Shown here piece after piece: positions 8,580 through 19,129 of a stretch of DNA of 64,000 bases; position 1 is the first letter of the stretch, and each line of letters begins with the position of its first letter. This DNA comes from Curtobacterium sp. MR_MD2014. GTDB taxonomy: Bacteria; Actinomycetota; Actinomycetes; Actinomycetales; Microbacteriaceae. Under the pieces are notes generated by a model that saw nothing but the letters and a program-made list of their open reading frames with translations, did not search any database and was not told the DNA's origin. A program made the translations under genes and the position numbers. The DNA lies in contig NZ_CP009755.1 of assembly GCF_000772085.1 (NCBI RefSeq), positions 1,426,001 through 1,490,000 on the forward strand, written 5' to 3'.

Positions 8580-9692
8580 GTGGCAGACCACTACGACGTC
8601 CTCGGCGTCCAGCCGGACGCCTCCGATGCCGACATCAAGAAGGCCTACCGACGGCTGGCGCGCGAGCTCCACCCGGACGTCAACCCGAGCCCGGACGCGG
8701 CCGAGCGCTTCAAGGACGTGACGCACGCGTACGACGTGCTGAGCGACCCGGAGCAGCGCCGACGCTACGACGCCGGCCCGCAGGAGAGCCCCTTCGGCGG
8801 CGGTGCCGCCGGTGGCTTCAGCGACATCTTCGACGCCTTCTTCGGCGGGGGTGGCGGCGGCGGACGCGGCAACGGTCCGCGCAGCCGTGCCGAGCGCGGG
8901 CAGGACGCCCTGCTGCGCATCGAGGTCGACCTCGACGAGGTCGTCTTCGGCACCCACAAGGACGTCGAGGTCGACACGGCCGTCGTCTGCGACACGTGCC
9001 ACGGCTCGTGCTGCGCGCCGGGGACCAGCCCCCGCACCTGCGACATCTGCGGTGGCTCCGGGCACATCCAGCGCCAGGTCCGCTCGCTCCTCGGCAACGT
9101 CGTGACCAGCGCGCCCTGCGGGACGTGCCGCGGCTACGGCACCGTCATCCCGAGTCCCTGCCCGACGTGCCAGGGCCAGGGGCGCGTCCGTGCCCGCCGG
9201 ACCATCCCCGTCGACGTCCCCGCCGGCGTCGAGACCGGGCTGCGCCTGCAGATGCCGGGCCAGGGCGAGGTCGGACCCGCGGGCGGCCCGTCCGGCGACC
9301 TGTACCTCGAGGTCAAGGTGCGCCACCACGACGTCTACAGCCGCGACGGCGACGACCTGCTCGCGACGCTCGAGGTCCAGATGACCGATGCGATCCTCGG
9401 CGCGCACACGACGATCGACGGGCTCGACGGGCCGGTCGAGCTCGAGATCCGTCCGGGCGTGCAGAGCGCCGACGTCCTGGTCATCAAGGACCGCGGCGTG
9501 ACGAAGCTGCGCGGCACCGGCCGGGGCGACCTCCGCGTCGGCGTGCAGGTCGTGACCCCGACCAAGCTCTCGCACAAGGAGCGTGGGCTCGTCGAGCAGC
9601 TCGCGAAGACGCACAAGGCACCGGGACCGCAGCTCGCACGCTTCCAGCAGGGCATGTTCGGCAAGCTCCGCGACCGCTTCTTCAACTTCTGA
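8580..9692 (+). CDS. dnaJ: Molecular chaperone DnaJ
   Basis: A 370-aa type I J-protein that stimulates the DnaK ATPase. The J domain (1-65) contains HPD at 31-33. A Gly/Phe-rich linker follows (73-97). The zinc region has CxxC pairs at 137/140, 154/157, 180/183 and 194/197, then the substrate-binding domain. The first CxxCxGxG motif is altered: Cys144 replaces the final glycine. The start is GTG at 8580. The stop overlaps the rsmE start by one base (TGATG). Confidence 0.95.
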   Translation: MADHYDVLGVQPDASDADIKKAYRRLARELHPDVNPSPDAAERFKDVTHAYDVLSDPEQRRRYDAGPQESPFGGGAAGGFSDIFDAFFGGGGGGGRGNGPRSRAERGQDALLRIEVDLDEVVFGTHKDVEVDTAVVCDTCHGSCCAPGTSPRTCDICGGSGHIQRQVRSLLGNVVTSAPCGTCRGYGTVIPSPCPTCQGQGRVRARRTIPVDVPAGVETGLRLQMPGQGEVGPAGGPSGDLYLEVKVRHHDVYSRDGDDLLATLEVQMTDAILGAHTTIDGLDGPVELEIRPGVQSADVLVIKDRGVTKLRGTGRGDLRVGVQVVTPTKLSHKERGLVEQLAKTHKAPGPQLARFQQGMFGKLRDRFFNF

Positions 9693-10438
9693 TGGCATCG
9701 CTCTACCTCGTCGGTCCGGGGACCCTCGACGGCCTCGGCGCCGGTGACGCGGTGTCGCTCGACGGCGCGGAGGGCCGACACGCCGTCTCGGTCGCGCGGG
9801 TCCGCGTCGGCGAGACGCTGCGCCTCTCCGACGGCCGGGGCACGGTCGTCACGGGCGCGGTCGCGTCGACCGGCAAGGACACGCTGACCCTGACGGTCGC
9901 CGACGTCGACGTCGAGGCGGAACCGCGTCCGGCGCTGGTGCTCGTGCAGGCGCTCGCGAAGGGCGGGCGTGACGAGATGGCGGTGCAGGCAGCCACCGAG
10001 ATCGGCGTCGACCGCATCGTCCCCTGGGCGGCAGCGCGCAGCGTGTCGCGGTGGGACGGCGCGAAGGTCGAGAAGGGACGCGCCCGGTGGGCGGCGATCG
10101 CGCAGGAGGCCGCGAAGCAGGCGGTCCGGTCGCGCGTCCCGACGGTGGACGCACCGGTGACGACGGCGCAGCTGGCCGCGGTCGGCCGGGAGGCGCGGCG
10201 TGCGCTGGTCGTGCTGGACCCGGTCGGCGCGGTGCGGCTCTCGGCGTGGGAGCCGCCGGCCGACGTCGACGAGATCGTCCTGGTCGTCGGACCCGAGGGC
10301 GGGATCGACGGTCCCGAGTTCGACCGGCTCGAGGCCGCCGGCGCCGTCCGCGTGCGGCTCGGGGACACCGTGCTCCGCACCTCGACCGCCGGACCGTCCG
10401 CCCTGGCCGTCCTGCAGACCATGCTCGGGCGCTGGTAG
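9692..10438 (+). CDS. rsmE: 16S rRNA (uracil1498-N3)-methyltransferase RsmE
   Basis: A 248-aa SPOUT methyltransferase that modifies U1498 of 16S rRNA. A PUA-like N-terminus (EGRHAVSVARVRVGE) precedes the knotted domain, seen from VQALAKGGRDEMAVQAATEI, VVGPEGGID and LGDTVLRTSTAGPSAL, which form the AdoMet site. The gene starts within the dnaJ stop, so it is translationally coupled to it, a conserved arrangement in this group. Confidence 0.93.
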   Translation: MASLYLVGPGTLDGLGAGDAVSLDGAEGRHAVSVARVRVGETLRLSDGRGTVVTGAVASTGKDTLTLTVADVDVEAEPRPALVLVQALAKGGRDEMAVQAATEIGVDRIVPWAAARSVSRWDGAKVEKGRARWAAIAQEAAKQAVRSRVPTVDAPVTTAQLAAVGREARRALVVLDPVGAVRLSAWEPPADVDEIVLVVGPEGGIDGPEFDRLEAAGAVRVRLGDTVLRTSTAGPSALAVLQTMLGRW

Positions 10439-10470
10439 CGGCGTCGGAGGCGGGTCCTACGATGGTCTCC

Positions 10471-10816
10471 ATGAGCAGCAGCGAGCCGAGCATCTTCTCG
10501 AGGATCGTCGCGCGCGAGGTCCCCGCGACCATCGTGGCCGAGGACGACCGGGTGATCGCGTTCGAGGACATCGCCCCGAAGGCACCCGTCCACGTGCTCG
10601 TGGTGCCCAAGACCGAGGAGTACCGCGACGTCACCGAGCTCGCCGCCGGTGACCCCGAGCTGCTGGCGCACGTCGTCGCGACCGCCCGCCGCATCGCGGA
10701 CGAGCGGGCCGGCGGCCAGTTCCGTCTCGTCTTCAACACCGGCGAAGCCGCCGGTCAGACCGTGTTCCACGTGCACGCGCACGTCCTCGCAGGTGATCTG
10801 CACGAAGGGAATCTCC

Positions 10817-10827
<11 letters not shown>
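10471..10827 (+). CDS. HIT family nucleotide hydrolase/transferase
   Basis: A 118-aa histidine-triad protein. The triad is HVHAHVL near the C-terminus; KAPVHVLVVPK is the conserved N-terminal strand. HIT proteins hydrolyse nucleoside phosphoramidates such as AMP-lysine. The start at 10471 is preferred over 10462 because TACGAT (10458-10463) ends 7 nt before it, consistent with a leaderless transcript. Its 3' end overlaps the phoH start by 11 bases. Confidence 0.93.
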
Positions 10828-11994
<1,167 letters not shown>

Positions 11995-11998
<4 letters not shown>

Positions 11999-12456
11999 GC
12001 ATCGAGCTCAACAACGAGTCGGGTGTCGAGGTCGACGAACAGGCCGTCCAGCGCCTCGCCGCCTTCGCGCTCGACGCGCTGCACGTCCACGCGGACGCGG
12101 AGCTCGCGATCGTCCTGGTCGACGAGGGCGCGATGGAGCAGCTGCACGTCCGGTGGATGGACGAGCCGGGTCCGACGGACGTCCTGAGCTTCCCGATGGA
12201 CGAGCTCCGTCCGGGGACCGAGGACGAGCCGACACCGGCCGGGCTGCTCGGCGACATCGTCGTGTGCCCGCAGGTCGCCGCCGAGCAGGCGAAGACCGCG
12301 GGGCACACCACCACCGACGAGATGCTGCTGCTCACGTGCCACGGCATCCTCCACCTGCTCGGCTTCGACCACGCCGAGCCGGAGGAGAAGGCCGAGATGT
12401 TCGGGCTGCAGGGCGAGATCCTCTCCGCCTTCGCGGCACAGCGACGCGGGCGGTGA
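11995..12456 (+). CDS. ybeY: Endoribonuclease YbeY (rRNA maturation)
   Basis: A 153-aa metalloprotein. The zinc motif is HGILHLLGFDH (H-x3-H-x5-H), preceded by TDVLSFPMDE, both invariant in YbeY. The enzyme takes part in 16S rRNA 3'-end maturation and late ribosome quality control. The GTG start overlaps the phoH stop. The phoH-ybeY-corC-era order is widely conserved and supports the call. Confidence 0.95.
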
Positions 12457-12460
12457 CCTG

Positions 12461-13783
12461 ATGGTGCTCGTCGCCGTCCTGCTCGCGGCGGCGTTCGTCC
12501 TGGTCGTCGTCGGCGGTCTGCTCGCCGCGTCCGACGCCGCGCTCACCGTGCTGTCCCGCGCCGACCTCGACGAGATCGCCCGTGGCAGCCGCAACCGTCG
12601 TGCGATCGAGGCCGTGGCCGACGACGTCGGCGCGCACGTCAACGCCCTGAACTTCGTCCGCGTGCTCGCCGAGACCGCCGCCGCGGTGCTCGTCACGATC
12701 GCCCTCGTCACGGTGTTCGACACCTGGTGGGTGGCCCTGGTCGTGTCCGCTGCGATCATGACGGCCGTGTCGTTCGTGCTCGTCGGGTCGAGCCCGCGCA
12801 GCGTCGGACGCGCACACGCCGAGCGCCTCATCGGCGCCACCGGAGGACTCGTGCGCGCCGTCCGGATCGTGCTCGGTCCGCTCGCCGGGCTCCTCGTCGC
12901 GATCGGGGACCGGGTGACCCCCGGCCGTGGCCGCAGCGCATCGACGGTGTCGAGCGAGGAGCAACTGCTCTCGCTCGTCGACGAGGCGACCGAGAGCAAC
13001 GTGCTCGCACAGGACGACCGCGAGCTCATCCACTCGGTCTTCGAGTTCAGCGACACCCTGGTGCGCGAGGTCATGGTGCCCCGGACCGACATGCTCACGG
13101 TCGACGGGGAGGCCACCCTGGCCGCGGGGATGGAACGGTTCCTGGTCGCCGGCGTCTCGCGCATGCCGGTCACCGGTAAGGACAGCGACGACGTGCTCGG
13201 CGTGCTCTACCTGCGCGACGTCTCCCGCGCCCTGTACGAGCAGCCCGGCAGCGAGCGGGAACCGGTGACGGCGCTGCTGCGACCGGCCGAGTTCGTCCCC
13301 GAGTCGAAGCCCGCGGACGACACCCTCCGGCACATGCAGGTCGCCAAGAACCACCTGGTGCTCGTGGTCGACGAGTACGGCGGCGTCGCCGGGCTCGTGA
13401 CGATGGAGGACCTCATCGAGGAACTCGTCGGCGACATCTCCGACGAGTACGACCGCACCGTGGTCGACCGGACCGAGGTCGGCCCGGGCGTCTGGCGCAT
13501 CTCCGCCCGCATGCCGATCGACGAGCTCGGCGACCTCTTCGGCGTCGAGCTCGAGGACGACGACGTCGACACCGCCGGTGGCCTGCTGACGAAGGAGCTC
13601 GGCCGGCTGCCGGTCCGCGGCGAGCAGGTCACCGTCTCCGGGGTCGCGCTGACCGCCGACCGTGTCGAGGGCAAGCGCCGCCACCTGATCACCGTCCTGG
13701 CCGAGCGGAGCGCCGCCCTGCAGGACGCCGAGGACGCCCTCGACGAGACCACTCCGAGCACGACGGGAACCCCGAACGCATGA
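12461..13783 (+). CDS. CorC/HlyC family (CNNM domain, CBS pair) membrane protein
   Basis: A 440-aa protein. The CNNM transmembrane domain covers about residues 1-140. A CBS pair follows, seen as FSDTLVREVMVPRTDM and LVLVVDEYGGVAGLVTMEDL. The C-terminal CorC_HlyC domain binds adenine nucleotides in relatives. The family is linked to magnesium or cobalt efflux or resistance; older names call it hemolysin. Its stop overlaps the era start (ATGA). Confidence 0.91.
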   Translation: MVLVAVLLAAAFVLVVVGGLLAASDAALTVLSRADLDEIARGSRNRRAIEAVADDVGAHVNALNFVRVLAETAAAVLVTIALVTVFDTWWVALVVSAAIMTAVSFVLVGSSPRSVGRAHAERLIGATGGLVRAVRIVLGPLAGLLVAIGDRVTPGRGRSASTVSSEEQLLSLVDEATESNVLAQDDRELIHSVFEFSDTLVREVMVPRTDMLTVDGEATLAAGMERFLVAGVSRMPVTGKDSDDVLGVLYLRDVSRALYEQPGSEREPVTALLRPAEFVPESKPADDTLRHMQVAKNHLVLVVDEYGGVAGLVTMEDLIEELVGDISDEYDRTVVDRTEVGPGVWRISARMPIDELGDLFGVELEDDDVDTAGGLLTKELGRLPVRGEQVTVSGVALTADRVEGKRRHLITVLAERSAALQDAEDALDETTPSTTGTPNA

Positions 13784-14760
13784 CCGATCACGAACCCGAC
13801 CACGGCACCGACACGGGTACGGACACCGACGCGACCACGGGGACCGACACACCGGGCCAGCCGTACCGCGCCGGCTTCGTCTCCTTCGTCGGGCGTCCGA
13901 ACGTCGGCAAGTCGACGCTGACGAACGCCCTGGTCGGCGAGAAGGTCGCGATCACCTCGTCGAAGCCCCAGACCACGCGACGCGCCATCCGGGGCATCGT
14001 GCACCGGCCCGACGGCCAGGTCATCATCGTCGACACCCCCGGCGTGCACCGGCCCCGCACCCTGCTCGGCGAACGGCTCAACGACCTCGTGCAGTCGACG
14101 CTCGGTGACGTCGACGTGATCGGCTTCTGCGTGCCGGCCGACGAGCCGATCGGGCCGGGCGACAGGTTCATCAACGAGTCGCTCGACCAGTACCCGCGGG
14201 CGCGGAAGATCGCGATCGTCACGAAGATCGACGGCACCCCGAAGGACCGCGTCGGCGAGCAGCTCCTCGCGGTGTCCCAGCTGCGGGAGTGGGACACGAT
14301 CATCCCGACGTCGGGGACGAAGGGCCTGCAGCTCGAGGTGCTGCTCGCCGAGATCACGAAGCTGCTGCCCGAGTCGCCGCAGCTGTACGACGCTTCCACC
14401 GTCACCGAGGAGACCGACGAGGACCGCATCGCCGAGCTCGTCCGCGAGGCCGCGCTCGAGGGCGTCCGCGACGAGCTGCCGCACTCGCTCGCGGTCGTCA
14501 TCGAGGACGTCGTCGAGCCCGACGACGAGGACGACCCCGACGGACCGCTGCGGATCTTCGCGAACCTGTTCGTCGAGCGCGACAGCCAGAAGGCGATCGT
14601 CATCGGGCGGGGCGGCGAGCGGCTCCGGGACGTCGGATCACGTGCCCGGGCCGAGATCGAGTCGCTGCTCGGCGGTCGCCACGTCTACCTGAACATCCGT
14701 GTCAAGGTCGCCAAGGAGTGGCAGCGCGACCCGAAGCAGCTCGGCCGTCTGGGCTTCTGA
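13780..14760 (+). CDS. era: GTPase Era
   Basis: A 326-aa ribosome-assembly GTPase binding the 3' end of 16S rRNA. G1 is GRPNVGKST at 38-46, G3 is DTPG, and the C-terminal KH domain shows IGRGGERLRDVG. The G4 motif reads TKID, with threonine in place of the usual asparagine. The N-terminus has an extra acidic Asp/Thr/Gly-rich tail of about 28 residues. It is the last gene of the phoH-ybeY-corC-era run. Confidence 0.95.
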   Translation: MTDHEPDHGTDTGTDTDATTGTDTPGQPYRAGFVSFVGRPNVGKSTLTNALVGEKVAITSSKPQTTRRAIRGIVHRPDGQVIIVDTPGVHRPRTLLGERLNDLVQSTLGDVDVIGFCVPADEPIGPGDRFINESLDQYPRARKIAIVTKIDGTPKDRVGEQLLAVSQLREWDTIIPTSGTKGLQLEVLLAEITKLLPESPQLYDASTVTEETDEDRIAELVREAALEGVRDELPHSLAVVIEDVVEPDDEDDPDGPLRIFANLFVERDSQKAIVIGRGGERLRDVGSRARAEIESLLGGRHVYLNIRVKVAKEWQRDPKQLGRLGF

Positions 14761-14816
14761 TCCGGGTCATCCCCTGGTCGGACGCGCGTCCTCCGGCCGC
14801 GTCGTACCGTGGGGTG

Positions 14817-16052
14817 GTGTTCCGCCCCCTGCTGCGCGCGCAGCTCGTCACCGACGTCACCACAGCGGTGCTGCTCGGCGGGCTGCTGACGCTCCTGCGT
14901 GCGTCCGCCGACCTGCCGTCCCTCTGGCTGGTGACGGTGGTCGGACTGAGCATCGCCCTCGCGATCCGTCGACTGTCGCCGGGGCTGTCGCTCGCACTCT
15001 CGTGGGTGATCGCCGTCTTCGAGATGGTGACCATGCAGGTGCCGGACTACTCGAACGCGCTGCTCGCCGGCGTGCTCTTCACCACGAGCGCCTACGGCAG
15101 CAAGCGCGTCCGCATCGCCGGCCTGGTCTCGGCCATCGGCGGATCCGCGGTCGCGGCGGCGTACGTCGGGCTGTACGACCACCAGCGCCGCTCCGGCATC
15201 GAGACCGCCTCGTCGCCCACGCTCGAGACCCTGCAGGTCGTGCTCGCGACGTTCGCCGGCGTCCTGCTGCTGCTCCTGCTGCCGTGGCTCGCCGGACTCG
15301 TCCGCCGCGCCCGCCGGTCCGCGAGCATGAGCCGGGAGGCCCAGCTGGTCGCCGAACGGGATGCCGCACGCGCCGACCGTGCGGTCGCGGTCGAGCAGGA
15401 GCGGGTGCGGATCGCCCGCGACATGCACGACATCGTCGCGCACTCGCTGGCTGTCGTCATCGCCCAGGCGGACGGGGCACGCTACGCCGCCAAGACCGAC
15501 CCCGCGATCGCGGACCAGGCGCTCGAGACCATCTCGAGCACCGCTCGCAGTGCCCTCGGTGACGTCCGCGAGCTGCTCGGCGCCCTGCGGCACGAGCAGG
15601 GGACCGCCCCGACGCCCGAGGCAGCCGACCTCGAGGTGCTCGTGGCCGAGATGCGCGAGGTCGGCCTCGACGTCCGTGTGGACCGGGAAGGCGACCCGAC
15701 CGGTCTGCCCACGACGACCCAGCTCGCCGTGTACCGGATCGTCCAGGAGAGCCTGACGAACGCGTGGAAGCACGGGGAGAGCGGGACACCGGTCCACACC
15801 GCGCTGACCTACCGTCCCGACACCGTCGAGATCACCGTCGTGAACCGGCGCGCCGACGACGGCTCCAGCGGTCCCGGCACCGGGCACGGACTGGTCGGCA
15901 TGCGCGAGCGTGTGACGATGACCGGGGGGTCGATGACGGCTGGGCACCGCGGTGACGACTTCGTGGTGGCCGTGCGCATGCCCGCGGTCCCCGCGAGCGG
16001 CCAGTTCCCCCGCGGCCGTATCACCCAGATGGAGCAGGAGCGCACCAGATGA
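14817..16052 (+). CDS. Sensor histidine kinase, HisKA_3 (NarL/DesK-type)
   Basis: A 411-aa membrane kinase. About five hydrophobic segments occupy residues 10-165. The dimerisation/phosphoacceptor helix is RIARDMHDIVAHSL with His204. The ATPase domain has YRIVQESLTNAWKHG (N box) and GHGLVGMRERV (G box). The start is GTG at 14817; GTG at 14814 is equally possible. The stop overlaps its response regulator (ATGA). The downstream ABC exporter suggests sensing of an envelope-active compound, which is inference. Confidence 0.9.
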   Translation: MFRPLLRAQLVTDVTTAVLLGGLLTLLRASADLPSLWLVTVVGLSIALAIRRLSPGLSLALSWVIAVFEMVTMQVPDYSNALLAGVLFTTSAYGSKRVRIAGLVSAIGGSAVAAAYVGLYDHQRRSGIETASSPTLETLQVVLATFAGVLLLLLLPWLAGLVRRARRSASMSREAQLVAERDAARADRAVAVEQERVRIARDMHDIVAHSLAVVIAQADGARYAAKTDPAIADQALETISSTARSALGDVRELLGALRHEQGTAPTPEAADLEVLVAEMREVGLDVRVDREGDPTGLPTTTQLAVYRIVQESLTNAWKHGESGTPVHTALTYRPDTVEITVVNRRADDGSSGPGTGHGLVGMRERVTMTGGSMTAGHRGDDFVVAVRMPAVPASGQFPRGRITQMEQERTR

Positions 16053-16738
16053 CCACGTCCCAGCCGACCGGTGGCCCGATCCGGGTCGCCCTCGTCGACG
16101 ACCAGGCGCTCTTCCGCACCGGGATCCGGATGCTCATCGACTCACAGCCCGACCTGCAGTTCGTCGGTGAGGCCGGCGACGGGGCCGAGGGCGCCGAGCT
16201 CGTGCGGCGCACCGGGGCGGACGTGGTGCTCATGGACGTCCGGATGCCCGTGATGGACGGGATCACCGCGACCGCACGGATCGTCGAGCAGGGCGGGGCA
16301 GACGCCGCGAAGGTGCTCGTGCTCACCACCTTCGACTTCGACGAGGCTGCCGCGAAGGCGATCCGGGCGGGCGCGAGCGGCTTCGTGCTCAAGGATGCCG
16401 ACCCGGAGTTCCTGCTCGCCGCGGTCCGGACCGTGCACGCCGGCACCGCCGTGTTCGCCGCCTCCGCCACCCGCGAGCTCCTCCGCCGGTACGACGACGG
16501 CGCGGCCCAGGCCGCCGCGGTGCCCGCCGCCTTCGCCGAGCTGACGCCCCGTGAGCGGGAGATCTTCGACCTCGCGGCACGCGGGTACAGCAACAGCGAG
16601 ATCGCCCAGCACGAGTACGTCAGCGAGGCGACGGTGAAGACGCACATCTCGCGCGTGCTCAGCAAGCTCGACCTGCGGGACCGCGTCCGGCTCGTCGTGT
16701 TCGCGCACGAGCACGGGCTGGTGCCCAGGGCCGACTGA
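16049..16738 (+). CDS. LuxR/NarL-type response regulator
   Basis: A 229-aa regulator. The receiver domain carries phosphoacceptor Asp63 in VVLMDVRMPVMDG, with the acidic pair VDDQ near the N-terminus and a conserved Lys in VLKDAD. The C-terminal LuxR helix-turn-helix is LTPREREIFDLAARGYSNSE through VSEATVKTHISRVLSKL. It is coupled to the kinase gene by a 4-base overlap. A perfect 7-bp inverted repeat 30 bp after its stop is a candidate binding site. Confidence 0.93.
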   Translation: MTTSQPTGGPIRVALVDDQALFRTGIRMLIDSQPDLQFVGEAGDGAEGAELVRRTGADVVLMDVRMPVMDGITATARIVEQGGADAAKVLVLTTFDFDEAAAKAIRAGASGFVLKDADPEFLLAAVRTVHAGTAVFAASATRELLRRYDDGAAQAAAVPAAFAELTPREREIFDLAARGYSNSEIAQHEYVSEATVKTHISRVLSKLDLRDRVRLVVFAHEHGLVPRAD

Positions 16739-16768
16739 CCCCGGCGTCGACCGGCGGAGCGACCCGCC

Positions 16769-16786
16769 GTCATCCGACAGGATGAC
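16769..16786 (+). promoter_or_regulatory. Palindromic candidate operator for the two-component system
   Basis: gtcatcc-gaca-ggatgac, a perfect 7-bp inverted repeat with a 4-nt centre. It lies between the response regulator and the ABC transporter genes, 89 bp before the transporter start. Assignment as the regulator's target is inference from position and symmetry. Confidence 0.5.
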
Positions 16787-16874
16787 CCCTCCACAGCACG
16801 TCGAGCCGAGCGGACCATCCACAGGAGCCGCGCGACGGACGCGGGACGCGCCTCCCGGCCGCCAGGCTCGGAGC

Positions 16875-17627
16875 ATGACCACCAACCACACCCCGATCAT
16901 CCGGCTCGACCACGTGTCCAAGCACCACGGCGACGCCGCCCGCCGCGTCACCGCGCTCGACGACGTCAGCGTCGACATCGGGGCGGGGGAGTTCACCGCC
17001 GTGATGGGGCCGTCGGGCTCCGGCAAGTCGACGCTCATGCACGTCGCCGCGGGGCTCGACGCGGTGAGCACCGGGCGGGTCACGATCGACGGGGTCGACA
17101 TCACCGGCCTCGGGGACCGCGAGCTCACCGAACTGCGCCGTCGCCGGCTCGGGTTCGTGTTCCAGTCCTTCAACCTCGTCCCGACGCTCGACGTGCGGGA
17201 GAACATCCGGCTGCCGTTCCTGCTCGGTGGGCACCAGCCGAGCCGGGACGAGTCGGCGTGGATCGACCGGCTCGTCGACCTGCTCGGCCTGGGTGACCGT
17301 CTGACCCACCGGCCGCACCAACTCTCCGGCGGACAGCAGCAGCGCGTCGCGATCGCGCGTGCGCTCGCGTCGCGTCCCGCCGTGGTGGTCGCGGACGAGC
17401 CGACGGGCGCCCTCGACTCGCGCACCGGGCGTGACGTCCTCGCGATCCTCCGCGGCGCCGTGCAGGAGTGGGGGCAGAGCGTCGTCATGGTCACGCACGA
17501 CCCGACGGCCGCCGCGAACGCGGACCGCATCCTCTTCCTCGCCGACGGGCGGATCGTGGACGACCGCCCGTCGATGACCGCCGCCGAGATCTCGGCGACG
17601 ATGCTCGGGATGGAGGCAGCCGCGTGA
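16875..17627 (+). CDS. ABC transporter ATP-binding protein (MacB/LolD-type)
   Basis: A 250-aa ATPase. Walker A is GPSGSGKST at 45-53, the signature is HQLSGGQQQRVAIARAL, and Walker B/D-loop is VVVADEPTGALDSRTG. The RRRRLGFVFQSFNLVPTL region is typical of the MacB/LolD/BceA subclass, which pairs with FtsX-like permeases. The next gene encodes such a permease and starts inside this stop (GTGA). The start was placed at ATG 16875 because conservation begins at PIIRLDHVSK. Confidence 0.92.
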   Translation: MTTNHTPIIRLDHVSKHHGDAARRVTALDDVSVDIGAGEFTAVMGPSGSGKSTLMHVAAGLDAVSTGRVTIDGVDITGLGDRELTELRRRRLGFVFQSFNLVPTLDVRENIRLPFLLGGHQPSRDESAWIDRLVDLLGLGDRLTHRPHQLSGGQQQRVAIARALASRPAVVVADEPTGALDSRTGRDVLAILRGAVQEWGQSVVMVTHDPTAAANADRILFLADGRIVDDRPSMTAAEISATMLGMEAAA

Positions 17628-19024
17628 CCGGCCTGCGCACGTTCGCCCCGACGGTCCTCGTCGCAGCCCTCGGCACGACGTTCGGGTCCGCCCTCGTCAT
17701 CGCTCCCGGCATCGTGACCCAGGCGATGGCTGCCGCGGGTCTCGACGACCTCGCACCCGTCCGGGCGATCCTGTCCGTCGTCGGGTGGCTCTTCCTCGGC
17801 ATCGCCCTCTACGTCGGTGCGATCGTGACGGCGAACACCTGCGCCACGATCATCGCGGGGCAGACCCGCATGATCGCACTCCAGCGGTTGATCGGGGCGA
17901 CGGGCGCCACCCTGCGTGCCCGGACGACCCGCACCGGCCTCGTCGTCGGTGCCGTCGGCGGCGCGGTGGGCACCGTCGTCGGCACCGGGCTGTCCGCGTG
18001 CTTCGTCGCGGTCCTGCGGAGCACCGGCTTCCTCCCGGACACCACCTACACGCTCGTCCCGTGGGAACTCGTGCTGCCGCTCGTCGCCGTGGTCCTGGCG
18101 ACCTGGGGCGCGTTCGCGGTCGGGTCCCGCCGGGTGCTGACGGTCACGCCGCTGCAGGCGCTGTCATCGACCGTCGAGCCGAGCCACGCCGACGTCCGGT
18201 CGGGCCGGGCGCGGACGGTCTGGGCGGTCCTGCTCATGACGGTCGGTGCGCTGCTGATGGTGCTCGGTCTCGTCCTCAGCCCCGCCACGCCCGCGGCCGT
18301 CCTGCCGGCGGCCCTCGGCGGGTTCGTCTCCTTCGCCGGGGTCGCGATCGGCGCGACGATCGTGATGCCCCCGGTCCTGCAGCTCATCGGCCGGATCGGG
18401 TCGCGTGACCCGGTCGTCCTGCTCGCCGGTCGCAACGCGATGCGGGCACCGGGACGGTCGTCACGGGCCACCATCGGGCTCGTCATCGGCGTGACCCTGC
18501 TCGTCACCTTCGCGGTCGCGCTCGGGATCATGCAGCACGTGGTCGAGACCCAGATGGCGGCGATGGGCGACGGTTCCCTGCCGGCGGACGCGGTCCAGGC
18601 GCAGCGGGACTTCTTCGTGCAGCTGAACGCCGTCGTGAGCGTGATCGTCGGGTTCTCCGCGGTGATCGCCGCGGTCGGCGTCGTGAACGCCCTCGCGCTC
18701 GGCGTGCTCCAGCGTCGTCGTGAGCTCGGCCTGCTTCGCGTCCTCGGGCTGACCGGGGCGCAGGTCCGACGCATGATCGTGACCGAGGCCGTGCAGATGG
18801 TCGTCGCCGCGGTCGTCACCGGACTCGTCCTCGGCACCCTGTACGGCTGGGTCGGCGGGCAGACGATGCTCGGCTCGCTCGGGACGGTCGTCACGCCCGT
18901 GCTGCCGCCGCTGACCGTCGCGGTCGTGGTGGTGGGGGCCCTCGTGCTCGCGGTCGTCGCCACGGTCGCACCGGTCCGGCGGGCCATGCGGGTGTCACCG
19001 ACCGAGGCGCTCGCCGTCGACTGA
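17624..19024 (+). CDS. FtsX-like ABC transporter permease
   Basis: A 466-aa membrane protein with two FtsX-type modules. The predicted membrane segments include a N-terminal one, a group around residues 45-200 and a C-terminal group with NALALGVLQRRRELGLLRVL and PVRRAMRVSPTEALAVD, the typical FtsX signatures. It starts at GTG overlapping the ATPase stop. Such pairs export lipids or peptides or mediate antimicrobial-peptide resistance; the preceding two-component system suggests inducible expression. Confidence 0.9.
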   Translation: MTGLRTFAPTVLVAALGTTFGSALVIAPGIVTQAMAAAGLDDLAPVRAILSVVGWLFLGIALYVGAIVTANTCATIIAGQTRMIALQRLIGATGATLRARTTRTGLVVGAVGGAVGTVVGTGLSACFVAVLRSTGFLPDTTYTLVPWELVLPLVAVVLATWGAFAVGSRRVLTVTPLQALSSTVEPSHADVRSGRARTVWAVLLMTVGALLMVLGLVLSPATPAAVLPAALGGFVSFAGVAIGATIVMPPVLQLIGRIGSRDPVVLLAGRNAMRAPGRSSRATIGLVIGVTLLVTFAVALGIMQHVVETQMAAMGDGSLPADAVQAQRDFFVQLNAVVSVIVGFSAVIAAVGVVNALALGVLQRRRELGLLRVLGLTGAQVRRMIVTEAVQMVVAAVVTGLVLGTLYGWVGGQTMLGSLGTVVTPVLPPLTVAVVVVGALVLAVVATVAPVRRAMRVSPTEALAVD

Positions 19025-19062
19025 CCGCACGGGTCGGGAGGAGCGTCCGGGACGTCATCCAC

Positions 19063-19093
19063 TTGCAACGCGCTGGTGTACCAGTGCTACGGT
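19063..19093 (+). promoter_or_regulatory. Candidate promoter of the leu leader
   Basis: TTGCAA at 19063-19068, 19-nt spacer, TACGGT at 19088-19093. The -10 box ends 7 nt before the leader-peptide ATG at 19101, so the leader may be translated from the transcript's first base. A ctgg-tgta-ccag palindrome lies in the spacer and could bind a regulator. Confidence 0.5.
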
Positions 19094-19100
19094 GGCAGCG

Positions 19101-19129
19101 ATGTACTCGGCGCTCCTCCTCCTTCGCTG

